From contig NZ_JACHXO010000008.1 of the NCBI RefSeq assembly GCF_014192155.1, forward strand, positions 124,001 through 188,000: a stretch of DNA of 64,000 bases, given 5' to 3'. The notes under the pieces are model-generated. The model saw nothing but the letters and a program-made list of their open reading frames with translations, did no database searches and was not told the origin of the DNA. Below are positions 1-8,641 of this stretch, piece after piece (position 1 is the stretch's first letter; each line of letters opens with the position of its first letter). A program made the position numbers and the translations under genes. The DNA comes from Roseateles terrae (GTDB lineage: Bacteria > Pseudomonadota > Gammaproteobacteria > Burkholderiales > Burkholderiaceae_C).

Positions 1-1724
1 TCGTCGATCTTGATCTCCGGTGCCAGTTCTTCCCCGCCTGGCACTACCTTCGGCGGAGCCGGCGGCTCGAACAGCGCTTCCAGCAGCTTGGGGTCCACCC
101 GCTGCATCAGATGCTCATAGACCCCGATGCGGTGGCTGCCCAGGGGGCGCTGCGCGTCTTCAAAACGCATCGGCGCCACCTGCAGGAAGTTTTCCACCTG
201 CGCCACCAGGGCCGGCAGCACCGGCTTCAGATAGATGCTCAGCAGCCGGAAGGCTTCGATGCAGACGGTGCAGACATCCTGCAGCACCTGGTCCTTGCCT
301 TCCTGGCGGGCCAGTTCCCAGGGCTTGTTCTGGTCCACATACTCATTGACCCGGTCGGCCAGCAGCATGATCTCGCGCAGCGCCTTGCCGAATTCGCGGG
401 TCTCGTAGAGTTCCACGATCGCGTCCTTGTGGGCACGCAGGCCGTCCAGCAGCGCCGACCCTTCCACACCCACGTCCGCCGACAGCTCGCCACCGAAACG
501 CTTGGCCAGGAATCCGGCCGCACGGCTGGCGATGTTGATGTACTTGCCGACCAGGTCGGAATTCACCCGGGCGACGAAGTCTTCCGGATTGAAGTCAACG
601 TCTTCGACCTTGCTGTTGAGCTTGGCGGCCAGGTAGTAGCGCAGCCACTCGGCATTCATGCCCAGGTTCAGATACTTCAGCGGGTCCAGGCCGGTGCCCC
701 GGCTCTTGCTCATCTTCTCCCCGCCATTGATGGTCAGGAAGCCATGCACGAACACATGGTTGGGCGTCTTGCGGCCGCTGAAATGCAGCATGGCCGGCCA
801 GAACAGCGTGTGGAAGTAGGTGATGTCCTTGCCGATGAAGTGCACCTGCTCGGTGGACTCGTCCGCCAGGAAGGCGTCGAAATCACGACCGGTCTTCTCG
901 AAGTAGTTCTTCAGCGAAGCCAGGTAGCCGATCGGCGCATCCAGCCACACGTAGAAGTACTTGCCCGGCGCGTCCGGAATCTCGATGCCGAAGTAGGGCG
1001 CGTCCCGGCTGATGTCCCAGTCGCCCAGGCCACCGTTGCCTTCTTCGTCCTTGGTGAACCATTCCTTGATCTTGTTGAGCACCTCGCCCTGCAGACGGCC
1101 CGGGGTCTGGGTCCACTGTTCCAGGAATTCCACGCAGCGCGGGTCGGAGAGACGGAAGAAATAGTGCTCCGAACTCTTCATCACCGGCGTCGCACCGGTC
1201 AGCACCGAGAACGGGTTCTTCAGCTCGGTGGGCGTGTAGACCGCGCCGCATACCTCGCAGGAATCGCCGTACTGGTCCTTGGCACCGCACTTCGGGCATT
1301 CGCCCTTGATGAAACGGTCGGGCAGGAACATCGACTTTTGCGGGTCGAAGAACTGTTCGATGGTCTTGACCGAAATCAGCTCATTGGCCCGCAGCGACTT
1401 GTAGATCTCCTTGGACAGCGCGTGATTCTCCGGACTGTCGGTGGAGCTCCAGTTGTCGAAGCTGATGTGGAAGCCGTCCAGATACTGGCGGCGGCCGGCG
1501 GCAATGCCCGCCACGAATTCCTGCGGCGTCTTGCCGGCCTTCTCGGCAGAAATCATGATCGGCGCGCCGTGGGCATCGTCCGCGCAGACGAAGTGCACCT
1601 CGTGACCCATCATCCGCTGGAAGCGCACCCAGATGTCGGCCTGGGTGTACTCCATGATGTGGCCAATGTGGAAGTTCGCATTGGCGTAGGGCAGAGCGGT
1701 GGTGACGAAGAGTTTGCGTGTCAT
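1..1724 (-). CDS. metG: Methionyl-tRNA synthetase, 3' end beyond window
   Basis: This cytoplasmic class I enzyme charges tRNA-Met with methionine. The reading frame is open from the ATG at 1724 to the window edge, giving about 574 residues. The HIGH motif is at residues 19-22 and the KMSKS motif at about 337-341. Between them are Cys pairs (CPKCG and CEVCGA) typical of the zinc knuckle of the MetG1 type. The family is usually about 670-700 residues, so the missing part should be the rest of the C-terminal tRNA-binding extension. The gene is expressed leftward, away from the symporter gene's side of the window. The identity is secure; only the C-terminus is unseen. Confidence 0.97.
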   Translation of the reverse strand, partial: MTRKLFVTTALPYANANFHIGHIMEYTQADIWVRFQRMMGHEVHFVCADDAHGAPIMISAEKAGKTPQEFVAGIAAGRRQYLDGFHISFDNWSSTDSPENHALSKEIYKSLRANELISVKTIEQFFDPQKSMFLPDRFIKGECPKCGAKDQYGDSCEVCGAVYTPTELKNPFSVLTGATPVMKSSEHYFFRLSDPRCVEFLEQWTQTPGRLQGEVLNKIKEWFTKDEEGNGGLGDWDISRDAPYFGIEIPDAPGKYFYVWLDAPIGYLASLKNYFEKTGRDFDAFLADESTEQVHFIGKDITYFHTLFWPAMLHFSGRKTPNHVFVHGFLTINGGEKMSKSRGTGLDPLKYLNLGMNAEWLRYYLAAKLNSKVEDVDFNPEDFVARVNSDLVGKYINIASRAAGFLAKRFGGELSADVGVEGSALLDGLRAHKDAIVELYETREFGKALREIMLLADRVNEYVDQNKPWELARQEGKDQVLQDVCTVCIEAFRLLSIYLKPVLPALVAQVENFLQVAPMRFEDAQRPLGSHRIGVYEHLMQRVDPKLLEALFEPPAPPKVVPGGEELAPEIKID

Positions 1725-1802
1725 GGCGAACGATCTAGAACGTGCAGACCGGTGAACGGTCCGGACAGACGCGAAGCGGGGGGAAACCCGTCATTCTAGG
1801 CG

Positions 1803-2834
1803 TCAGCGGACGGATTGCTGCGCCTGCGGTGCAGACGGAGTGCCCGCCACCGGCCGCGCGGCGTAGCGCTGCGCCAGCCACGAGCACAGAATCAGCTGCA
1901 GCTGGTGATAAAACATGATGGGCAGCACGATGACGCCCACGGCCGGATGCGCGCCGAACAACAGCTTGGCCATCGGCACCCCGGACGCCAGCGTCTTCTT
2001 CGAGCCACAGAACACCGCGGCGATCTCGTCCTCCACCGACATGCCCAGCAGCCGGGTCGCCAGACGCGTCAGGGCGATCACGACGACCAGAAACACCGCA
2101 GCGCCCGCGGCCGCCTTCACCAGCAGCTCCGCGCCGTGATCCCGCCACAGGCCCGAGGCCACCGAATCACTGAAGGCCGACAGCACCAGCAGGATGATCA
2201 CCCAGCGGTCCACCAGCGAGATGGACGCCTTGTGTCGCTGATGAAAGCCCAGCAGCAGCGGCCGCAGCAGCTGTCCGGCCACCAGGGGCAGCAGCAGCAG
2301 TTGCGTGAGCTTCCACACCGCTTCGCCAAACGGCAAGGTCGCACCGCTGGCACCGGACATCAGGCTCACCAGCGCGGGCGTCAGCACGATGCCCAGCAGG
2401 CTCGACACGCTGGCATTGAAGATGGCGGCCGGCACATTGCCCCGAGCCAGCACTGTCATGGCGACGGAGGAGGAAATCGTCGAGGGCAGGGCACAGAGGT
2501 AAGCGAAGCCCAGTGCCAGGTCCTGCGGCAACCAGCGGCTGAACAGCGCCATGAAGGCCCACCAGAGCAGCGGAAACAGCGCGTAGGTGCTGAGCTGCAC
2601 CAGCAAATGCACCCGCCATTTCAAGGCGCCGTCGCGCAGCGCTGCGGATGACAGGCCCAGGCCGGTAAGGAAGAACACCAGGGCCACGCCCCAGTTGCTC
2701 ACCAGCTCCAGCCGGAGCCACCCTCCACTGCGGCCGAGGTCGGGCCAGACGCTCGCCAGCACCACCGCGCCCACCAGCGCCAGGAGAAACCACTCCTTGC
2801 GCAGGCGCCCACCGACTTTTGCGATTGAACTCAT
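1803..2834 (-). CDS. Bile acid:sodium symporter-like inner-membrane protein (SBF-like, YfeH type)
   Basis: The product is 343 residues and made almost entirely of hydrophobic helices, about ten by eye, starting with a short basic cytoplasmic N-terminus (MSSIAKVGGRLRKEW). It matches the SBF-like subgroup of the bile-acid/sodium symporter superfamily, with the family-like stretches FFLTGLGLS, ALPSTISSSVAMT and GNVPAAIFNAS. Members are secondary carriers for organic anions, but the substrate of this subgroup is not established. The C-terminal tail is short, polar and Pro/Ala/Gln-rich. It lies 78 bases upstream of metG on the same strand, so the two could be co-transcribed, though no functional link is evident. 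Confidence 0.85.
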   Translation of the reverse strand: MSSIAKVGGRLRKEWFLLALVGAVVLASVWPDLGRSGGWLRLELVSNWGVALVFFLTGLGLSSAALRDGALKWRVHLLVQLSTYALFPLLWWAFMALFSRWLPQDLALGFAYLCALPSTISSSVAMTVLARGNVPAAIFNASVSSLLGIVLTPALVSLMSGASGATLPFGEAVWKLTQLLLLPLVAGQLLRPLLLGFHQRHKASISLVDRWVIILLVLSAFSDSVASGLWRDHGAELLVKAAAGAAVFLVVVIALTRLATRLLGMSVEDEIAAVFCGSKKTLASGVPMAKLLFGAHPAVGVIVLPIMFYHQLQLILCSWLAQRYAARPVAGTPSAPQAQQSVR

Positions 2835-3543
2835 GCGCGGGACTCTAGCTGTTCTGTGCGCCGAAGTAGGTCGCGCATCGAACTGTCATCAAAGGTGCGC
2901 TTATCGCGCGCAAAAATGACCACCGCCAGGCGCACAAGCGCTGCGTGGCGCCTCGGCATGACTCCAACGTGGGGTCCGATTGACTTCGAAATATGTTCAA
3001 GCGTGGGCCGTAACGCCTTGATTTTGAAGGGCTCTCCAACCTATCCACTGAGCCTGTGGATAAATGTGTGGGAAACCTGCCCCGGCGGCCTCTAAACCCT
3101 TGATTGACCGTGGATCGAGGTTGGTTGCCTCATTTTCGAGCGCTCGAGTTTCGTCTATATAAATCAACCACTTAGCGGCCACTGCAACATGCTGTCACGG
3201 GCTTGGCACCGCCTTGAAGACGGATGTGTCTGGATCTTGCGAGTGGGGATAAGTCAACCCCCTGGGTGCTGATTTTGAGCTTGACAGGACCCGGCTGACC
3301 CCGGAAACCGCGACCGGAACCTCCCCGGCTGTCCACCTCCGCTGTGGACAACCATGTGGGCTGTCTGGCGATGGCGACTGCAAGTGGTTGTCAGCCCATG
3401 GCTTTGACTGGTTTGCTGCAAGAAGTGGCAGGGTGCAGCCACCCCAGGCAGGGGGTGGGCGGACCCGCCCCGTGAGGACCCTGAAAGTTCGGGTGGATCG
3501 GACCGCTAAAATCCGCCACTTTGTTATCGCATTGACCACCTAC
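2835..3543. other. 709-bp intergenic region between the symporter gene and minC
   Basis: The adjoining genes point away from each other, so promoters for both must lie here. The stretch around 3130-3165 is markedly A/T-richer than its surroundings (TCTATATAAAT at 3155-3164). It is preceded by the palindrome CGAGCGCTCG at 3137-3146, which may mark a promoter or operator for minC. One perfect DnaA-box match, TGTGGATAA, is at 3055-3063, with a one-mismatch neighbour TGTGGGAAA at 3067-3075 and TGTGGACAA at 3343-3351. I see no convincing protein gene; the short open frames here lack ribosome-binding sites and family-like sequence. Confidence 0.5.
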
Positions 3544-4542
3544 ATGGCGCAGGCATTGGCGGGAACCCCAGACTCTTCGGCGGCACGATCCGCCACGACC
3601 GGCAAAGCCCCGGATCTCTTCGAGCTCAAGAGCGCCTCCCTGAGCCTGCTCTCGCTGGTGCTCCGGACGGCCGACATGGCCGCGCTGGCGCAGTCGCTGC
3701 AGGCCAGGCTGGGTGAAACGCCCGACGCGTTCCATCACGATCCGCTGCTGATTGATTTGAGTCAGCTGGCGACGCTGGAAGCTGGGGAGGGAAGTGCGGC
3801 GCCTGGTCCGGTGGCAGGCGGTGTCGCTCATGGCGCCGCTGACGAAGCCGTCCCGACCCGCGACGCAGCGAATCCCACCGCGGACTCAGGTGAAGGAGCC
3901 TCCGCAACTGCTGCGGCCGCAGCGCCGACGGCGCCCGCCGCGTCCAGTGGCCCTGTTGATGCGCAGTCGCCACGCCTTCAACTCGCCCACCTGCTGCCGC
4001 TGCTGCGCCAGTACCGCCTGCAACCGGTTGGCGTGATCGGCGCCAACGCCGCCGAGTTGGCACAGGCCGCCGAGCTGGGCCTGGCCGAAGCGCCGGAGAC
4101 CGCCGCCCCGATGCCGCGCGCCGAGCCGCGTGTCGAGACGGTGGTGCAACAGGTGATCAAGGAAGTGGTGGTCGAGCGTCAGGTTGAAGTGCCGGTGATG
4201 ACCGAGGCACGCACCGTCTTCGTCGACAAGCCGCTGCGCTCCGGGCAGCAGGTCTATGCCAAGGGCGCGGATCTGGTCGTTCTGGCGCTGGTCAACCACG
4301 GCGCCGAAGTCATCGCCGACGGCAACATCCACATTTACGCGCCGCTGCGTGGCAAGGCAATTGCCGGGGCACGCGGCAACACCGACGCCCGCATCTTTGC
4401 GCAATGCCTGGAAGCGGAACTCATCGCCATCGCCGGCATCTATCGCACCACCGAAAACCCGCTGCCCGACAACGTCCGCGGCAAGGCGGCGATGGTGCGG
4501 CTGGACGGCGAAAAGCTCTTGATGGACCCCTTGCCCCAATGA
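3544..4542 (+). CDS. minC: Septum site-determining protein MinC
   Basis: MinC inhibits FtsZ polymerisation and is carried to the membrane by MinD, which keeps division at mid-cell. The chosen ATG gives 332 residues. The N-terminal domain begins near residue 20 (DLFELKSASLSLLSLVL) and is the FtsZ-inhibiting part. A long Ala/Pro/Thr-rich linker follows. The C-terminal beta-helical MinD-binding domain starts near the DKPLRSGQQVYAKGADLVVL segment and includes HIYAPLRGKAIAGARG. The frame is open further upstream to 3388, but MinC homology starts only after 3544. The linker is longer than in E. coli MinC (about 231 residues overall), as in many betaproteobacteria. It is first in minC-minD-minE. Confidence 0.95.
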   Translation: MAQALAGTPDSSAARSATTGKAPDLFELKSASLSLLSLVLRTADMAALAQSLQARLGETPDAFHHDPLLIDLSQLATLEAGEGSAAPGPVAGGVAHGAADEAVPTRDAANPTADSGEGASATAAAAAPTAPAASSGPVDAQSPRLQLAHLLPLLRQYRLQPVGVIGANAAELAQAAELGLAEAPETAAPMPRAEPRVETVVQQVIKEVVVERQVEVPVMTEARTVFVDKPLRSGQQVYAKGADLVVLALVNHGAEVIADGNIHIYAPLRGKAIAGARGNTDARIFAQCLEAELIAIAGIYRTTENPLPDNVRGKAAMVRLDGEKLLMDPLPQ

Positions 4543-4635
4543 CGCGCGTCAGTCCGCGCGACGGCGGGCTGATCACAATTCAACCGAGATCACGCTGCAC
4601 TGCCAGCGAATGAATCACTGAAAGGACTCCGACCC

Positions 4636-5448
4636 ATGACCAAGATCGTTGTGGTGACTTCCGGCAAAGGTGGCGTGGGCAAAACCACCACCAGCGCCAG
4701 CTTTGCCACCGGGCTGGCAATGCGCGGCTACAAGACGGCCGTCATCGACTTCGACGTCGGCCTGCGGAACCTGGACCTCATCATGGGCTGTGAGCGCCGC
4801 GTGGTGTATGACCTGATCAACGTCATCAACGACGAGATCAAGCTGAGCCAGGCCTTGATCAAGGACAAGCAACTCGACAAGCTCTACATCCTGGCGGCCA
4901 GCCAGACCCGCGACAAGGACGCCCTGAAGCAGGAAGGCGTGGAGCGGGTGCTGGAAGAGCTCAAGGCGATGGAGTTCGACTACATCATCTGCGACTCGCC
5001 GGCCGGCATCGAGACTGGCGCGCTGATGGCCATGCACTATGCGGATGAGGCCCTGGTGGTCACCAATCCGGAAGTCTCGTCGGTGCGCGATTCCGACCGC
5101 ATCCTGGGCATGCTCAACAGCAAGACCAAGCGCGCCATCGAGGGCAAGGAGCCGGTGAAGGAGCATCTGCTGATCACCCGCTACAACCCCAATCGGGTGG
5201 AAGGCGGCCAGATGCTGTCGCTGGAAGACATCCACGAGATCCTGCGCACGCCGCTGATCGGCGTGATTCCTGAAAGCGAGATCGTGCTGCAGGCCTCCAA
5301 CCAGGGTCTGCCGGCCATCCACATGAAGGGTTCGGACGTGGCCGAGGCCTATGCCGACGTGGTGTCCCGCTTCCTGGGCGAAGACAAGCCGATGCGCTTT
5401 GTGGAGGCCGTCAAGCCCGGCTTCTTCAAGCGTCTCTTCAGCCGCTGA
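4636..5448 (+). CDS. minD: Septum site-determining ATPase MinD
   Basis: MinD is a ParA-like ATPase that binds the inner membrane in its ATP form and recruits MinC or MinE. The product is 270 residues, the usual length. The deviant Walker A motif GKGGVGKTT is at residues 10-18 with both signature lysines. The switch region (DFDVGLRNLDLIMG) is intact, and the C-terminus (PGFFKRLFSR) is the amphipathic membrane-targeting helix. A clear ribosome-binding site (GAAAGGA) precedes the ATG. It lies 93 bases after minC and 18 bases before minE. Confidence 0.98.
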   Translation: MTKIVVVTSGKGGVGKTTTSASFATGLAMRGYKTAVIDFDVGLRNLDLIMGCERRVVYDLINVINDEIKLSQALIKDKQLDKLYILAASQTRDKDALKQEGVERVLEELKAMEFDYIICDSPAGIETGALMAMHYADEALVVTNPEVSSVRDSDRILGMLNSKTKRAIEGKEPVKEHLLITRYNPNRVEGGQMLSLEDIHEILRTPLIGVIPESEIVLQASNQGLPAIHMKGSDVAEAYADVVSRFLGEDKPMRFVEAVKPGFFKRLFSR

Positions 5449-5466
5449 CCGCCACCAGGAGCCATC

Positions 5467-5724
5467 ATGGGATTCATGTCCTTCTTCCTGGGCGAGAAGA
5501 AAAGCACGGCCACCGTTGCCAAGGAACGGCTGCAACTGATCCTCGCTCACGAACGCAACGGCCGCAGCGCCAGCCCGGACTACCTGCCGCAGCTGCAGCG
5601 GGAGCTGCTGGCCGTCATCTCCAAATACGTCTCCATCAATCCGGACGACATCAAGGTGCACATGGAGCGCCAGGATGATCTGGAAGTGCTGGAGGTGAAG
5701 ATCGAGCTGCCGGAAAAGCGCTGA
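5467..5724 (+). CDS. minE: Cell division topological specificity factor MinE
   Basis: MinE stimulates MinD ATP hydrolysis and drives the pole-to-pole oscillation that clears MinCD from mid-cell. The product is 85 residues, typical of the family. The N-terminal anti-MinCD segment contains the conserved [13 protein letters not shown] helix, and the C-terminal topological-specificity domain contains [19 protein letters not shown]. The ATG is preceded by CCAGGAG. It is the last gene of the min operon. Confidence 0.98.
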   Translation: MGFMSFFLGEKKSTATVAKERLQLILAHERNGRSASPDYLPQLQRELLAVISKYVSINPDDIKVHMERQDDLEVLEVKIELPEKR

Positions 5725-5849
5725 GCGGCCGGCAACGACGCTGTCGCCACGCCGCGGAGGCAGTGGTGGCGGGCGACGCGCGAGGATCCGCCGCAACGCA
5801 GGCCTCGCAACGCAGGCACTGTCCGACGGCGGTCCAACGGACGTCTTCA

Positions 5850-5868
5850 ACGCGCCATCACGGCGCGT
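5850..5868. terminator. Possible hairpin between convergent minE and dehydrogenase genes
   Basis: ACGCGCC and GGCGCGT form a perfect 7-bp stem around an ATCAC loop. It sits in the 174-bp gap between two convergent transcription units, where a terminator would be expected. There is no clear run of T on either side, so it may be only a weak or factor-assisted terminator. Confidence 0.35.
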
Positions 5869-5898
5869 CTTCCGCCACTCCTCTCCGGTGCCCCGCTT

Positions 5899-6906
5899 TC
5901 AGCGAAGCACCTTCAGTGCATCCGGGTTGACGATGTTTGTCGGTGTCCCTGCGATGTAGTTGAGCACGTTGTCGAACGCCGCATCGAAGTACATCTCATA
6001 GCTGTCCAGCTCCACATACCCGATGTGGGGCGTGCAGACCGCATTTTCCAGTCGAAGCAGCGGATGGCCCTGCAGGATGGGCTCGCTCTCGAACACGTCC
6101 ACCGCCGCCATGCCGGGTCGGCCCCGGTTCAGGCCGGACACCAGCGCACCGTCCGCCACCAGCTCAGCCCGCGAGGTGTTGACGAACAGCGAGGTCGGTT
6201 TCATGCGCGCCAGGTCTTCCGCCGTCACGATGCCCTGGGTGGCGTCCCCCAGCCGCAGGTGCAGGCTCAGCACATCCGACTGCTCGAAGAAGGCTTCCCG
6301 GCTGTCGGCCGCCAGATGGCCGTCGGCCTGCGCCCGCAGGCGTGAGCTCTCGCTGCCCCAGACCAGCACCTGCATGCCAAAGGCCTTGCCGTAACCGGCC
6401 ACCATCTGGCCGATCTTGCCGTAGCCCCAGATGCCCAGCGTCTTGCCACGCAGCACCATGCCCAGCCCGAAGTTGGGCGGCATCGACGCCGACTTCAACC
6501 CCGATTGCTGCCACACCCCATGCTTGAGCGTGGAGATGTACTGCGGCAGGCGCCGCATGGCCGCCATGATCAGCGCCCAGGTCATCTCGGCCGGCGCGAT
6601 GGGGGAGCCGCCGCCCTCGGCCACCGCAATGCCCAGCCGCGTGCAGGCGTCCAGATCGATGTGCTTGCCGACCCGCCCGGTCTGTGCAATCAGCTTGAGC
6701 TTGGGCAGCTTTTCCAGCAGTTGACGGGGGAAGTGGGTGCGTTCGCGGATGGTCACCAGCACTTCGGCGTCCCGCAACCGTACCGAAAGCTGACCGATTC
6801 CTTTGACCGTATTGGTAAAGACCTTGGCGTTCAGCGCGTCCAGCTTGGCGGCGCAAGGCAGCTTGCGCACGGCGTCCTGGTAATCGTCGAGGATGATGAT
6901 GTTCAT
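5899..6906 (-). CDS. D-2-hydroxyacid dehydrogenase (NAD-dependent)
   Basis: The product is 335 residues and has the 2-hydroxyacid dehydrogenase fold, in which a nucleotide-binding domain is inserted in a substrate-binding domain. The NAD-binding glycine motif GIWGYGKIG is at 158-166. The catalytic triad is recognisable as Arg246 (NTSRAELV), Glu275 (FESEP) and His294 (CTPHIGY). The family reduces 2-keto acids or oxidises D-2-hydroxy acids, and some members are phosphoglycerate or hydroxypyruvate/glyoxylate reductases. The substrate cannot be read from this sequence. The gene stands alone, convergent with minE. Confidence 0.88.
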   Translation of the reverse strand: MNIIILDDYQDAVRKLPCAAKLDALNAKVFTNTVKGIGQLSVRLRDAEVLVTIRERTHFPRQLLEKLPKLKLIAQTGRVGKHIDLDACTRLGIAVAEGGGSPIAPAEMTWALIMAAMRRLPQYISTLKHGVWQQSGLKSASMPPNFGLGMVLRGKTLGIWGYGKIGQMVAGYGKAFGMQVLVWGSESSRLRAQADGHLAADSREAFFEQSDVLSLHLRLGDATQGIVTAEDLARMKPTSLFVNTSRAELVADGALVSGLNRGRPGMAAVDVFESEPILQGHPLLRLENAVCTPHIGYVELDSYEMYFDAAFDNVLNYIAGTPTNIVNPDALKVLR

Positions 6907-7077
6907 AGGCGTGCGGTCTCCATCCTAACCGCGTCTGCGCCGTGATCCCAAGGTGCATTCATGCAGGTCACTGCAACAGATGCGAACAGCGGATAGCATC
7001 CGCGCCGTTTTGTTGGTTTTTTCGAGCTGGCAGGCGCAGCATCCCGGCGACGCCACAGACCTCCAAGGAGATTGCAG

Positions 7078-7581
7078 ATGGACATGTTTAACGCCACCGT
7101 TCCGGTGTTTGACCGCATGCTGGGCAGCATGCAGACCTGGATTGGCATCGCCCGCGAACACGCCAGGACCAAGGGTTTTGACGAGTCGGTCTACCTGACC
7201 TTGCGACTGGCGCCGGACATGCTGCCGCTGCCGCGCCAGATCCAGATTGCCAGCGATGGGGCCAAGGGCGCGGTCGCCCGCCTGTCGGGCCAGGAAGTGC
7301 CGAGCTGGGCCGACACCGAAGTCACCCTGGACGACCTGCTGGCCCGCCTGCAAAAGACCCGGGATTACGTGAACAGCTTCAAGCCGGAGCAGATCAACGG
7401 CAGCGAGCAGCGCGAGGTGACCGTGCCGCGTCGTCAGGGCGACCCGTTCAAGTTCAGCGGGGAAGACTTCCTGCGTTTCTTCGCCACGCCCAATCTGTAT
7501 TTCCATGCCACCACGCTGTATGCGCTGCTGCGTCATGCGGGCGTGCCGCTGGGCAAGATGGATTTCCTGGGCAGTCGCTGA
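7078..7581 (+). CDS. DUF1993 family protein
   Basis: The product is 167 residues. The ATG at 7078 is preceded by AAGGAG at 7065-7070 with seven bases of spacing, which decides the start over a TTG two codons earlier. The sequence (FNATVPVFDRMLGSM at the start, DFLRFFATPNLYFHATTLYALLRHAGVPLGKMDFLG at the end) fits the DUF1993 family. These are DinB-like four-helix proteins with a histidine near the C-terminus. No activity is established for the family. It is convergent with the next gene, 12 bases away. Confidence 0.82.
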   Translation: MDMFNATVPVFDRMLGSMQTWIGIAREHARTKGFDESVYLTLRLAPDMLPLPRQIQIASDGAKGAVARLSGQEVPSWADTEVTLDDLLARLQKTRDYVNSFKPEQINGSEQREVTVPRRQGDPFKFSGEDFLRFFATPNLYFHATTLYALLRHAGVPLGKMDFLGSR

Positions 7582-7593
7582 CCCAGGCGGGGC

Positions 7594-8175
7594 TCAGCCG
7601 CGGCCGTTCAACACCTTGAGCCGGCCGCGGCTCAGATCGAACTGCAAGGTCAGCAGCGCCACCCGGCGCTCGGCCTCGGCCTGGCTGCGTGCCCGGGCCA
7701 CCTCGGTGTAGATGGACGCGCGCAAATGCCACAGGTCCTCCGGATGGCTGCTGTGCACGATGTGTCCGAAGACCGCTTCCAGGCGCAACTGGCCGCGCAC
7801 ATCGCCCTGGGCACGCGCCTCCTGCATCAGGTCCGCCAGGCACCCACGGAAGGCGGAGCGCAGGCGCGCCATGGTCTGGATGCTGGCTTCCGGGCGGCGG
7901 CCCTCGCGGGGCCACAGCCGCATCAGGCTCTGAAAGATGGAGTCGCTGGCGCGGCGGCGCAGCGACGTTGGGGCGGGGCCGGCGGCGCTCACCATGCTGC
8001 TCGCGGGGCTGCTGTCGAAAAGGCCACCGGGGCTACGGCTGCCAGCGCCCTCCGGGCCGGGCAGATCCGAGGCCAGGGCGCTGTCCCACGTGTCCGCCGC
8101 ACCGGCGGCATCCGGCCGCCAGATCGGTCCGGCGGCCATCGTCTCCTGATCATCCCAACAAGTCTTGACCTTCAT
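7594..8175 (-). CDS. Hypothetical protein
   Basis: The ATG at 8175 gives 193 residues. I do not recognise a family. The N-terminal half is low-complexity, rich in Ala, Gly, Ser and Pro, and looks disordered. The C-terminal half (from about residue 95, SIFQSLMRLWPREG) is predicted to be helical and rich in Arg, Ala and Leu. There is no signal peptide or membrane segment. The frame is open upstream to 8352, but that extension is of poor quality. It is divergent from the glycosyltransferase gene at 8642. It is supported as a gene mainly by its length and its tight convergent junction with the DUF1993 gene. Confidence 0.55.
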   Translation of the reverse strand: MKVKTCWDDQETMAAGPIWRPDAAGAADTWDSALASDLPGPEGAGSRSPGGLFDSSPASSMVSAAGPAPTSLRRRASDSIFQSLMRLWPREGRRPEASIQTMARLRSAFRGCLADLMQEARAQGDVRGQLRLEAVFGHIVHSSHPEDLWHLRASIYTEVARARSQAEAERRVALLTLQFDLSRGRLKVLNGRG

Positions 8176-8641
8176 GTGTGTCGTCCACGGCCATCTGGTG
8201 TCGCGCGTCCCCGACGTCCCCGGGCCTGCCTGAAGCCCGCTCGCGCGGCGTCCGGTCCTCGCCGGGACCTGGATCGCGAGCCGATTGTGTCGATCGGCGG
8301 GTGCCAACGAATGCTCAAAAAGGCCGCTTCCCCGCCTGCAATTCGTGCTCAAGTTGGCATCTGAGCGGCCGATAAAGGATTGAATCAGGGGTTTGTGACA
8401 GCCGCTCTGACGCTTTCGACCTTCCAGGCAGGACCGGGCGCTGGCTGGTGAGGGTGTGCGAGGGCGGGTGAATGTGGGGCGTCAGTCGCCCCGGCGACGA
8501 GCGCAACCCCGGCGGACAAGCATTGAATTGACCGGTTCGAGCCCGCCAATTGGCGGGTTTCAATCCTGTCACGGACGTTCACAATCCTGACAGGAGAACC
8601 GCCCGTGGCGGGTCGCCCTCGTCCTTCATTGAAGCCCTCAC
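8176..8641. other. 466-bp divergent intergenic region with promoter and palindromes
   Basis: Besides the sigma-28 promoter match at 8349-8375, this region holds a perfect 16-bp palindrome (CCCGCCAATTGGCGGG, 8542-8557) followed by TTT. It also holds an inverted repeat TCCTGTCA (8564-8571) / TGACAGGA (8588-8595) with 16 bases between the arms. CAATCCTG occurs as a direct repeat at 8561 and 8583. These lie 45-100 bases before the glycosyltransferase start and could be an operator, a weak attenuator or a structured 5' leader. No open frame here looks coding. Confidence 0.45.
8349..8375 (+). promoter_or_regulatory. Candidate sigma-28 (FliA) promoter
   Basis: The -35 octamer TCAAGTTG is at 8349-8356 and the -10 octamer GCCGATAA at 8368-8375, separated by exactly 11 bases. 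The enterobacterial FliA consensus is TAAAGTTT-N11-GCCGATAA, so the -10 is a perfect match and the spacing is exact. The next gene in this direction is the SPINDLY-like transferase at 8642. That would leave a leader of about 255 bases, which is long. This is a sequence match only. Confidence 0.6.

Noticed and set aside
2997-3182. 61-codon open frame on the minus strand between the symporter gene and minC
   Set aside because: No ribosome-binding site, no recognisable family and atypical composition for this genome.
8533-8560. GGTTCGAGCCCGCC resembling a tRNA T-arm
   Set aside because: There is no 5' acceptor strand, anticodon arm or matching D-arm upstream; it is part of the palindrome at 8542-8557.
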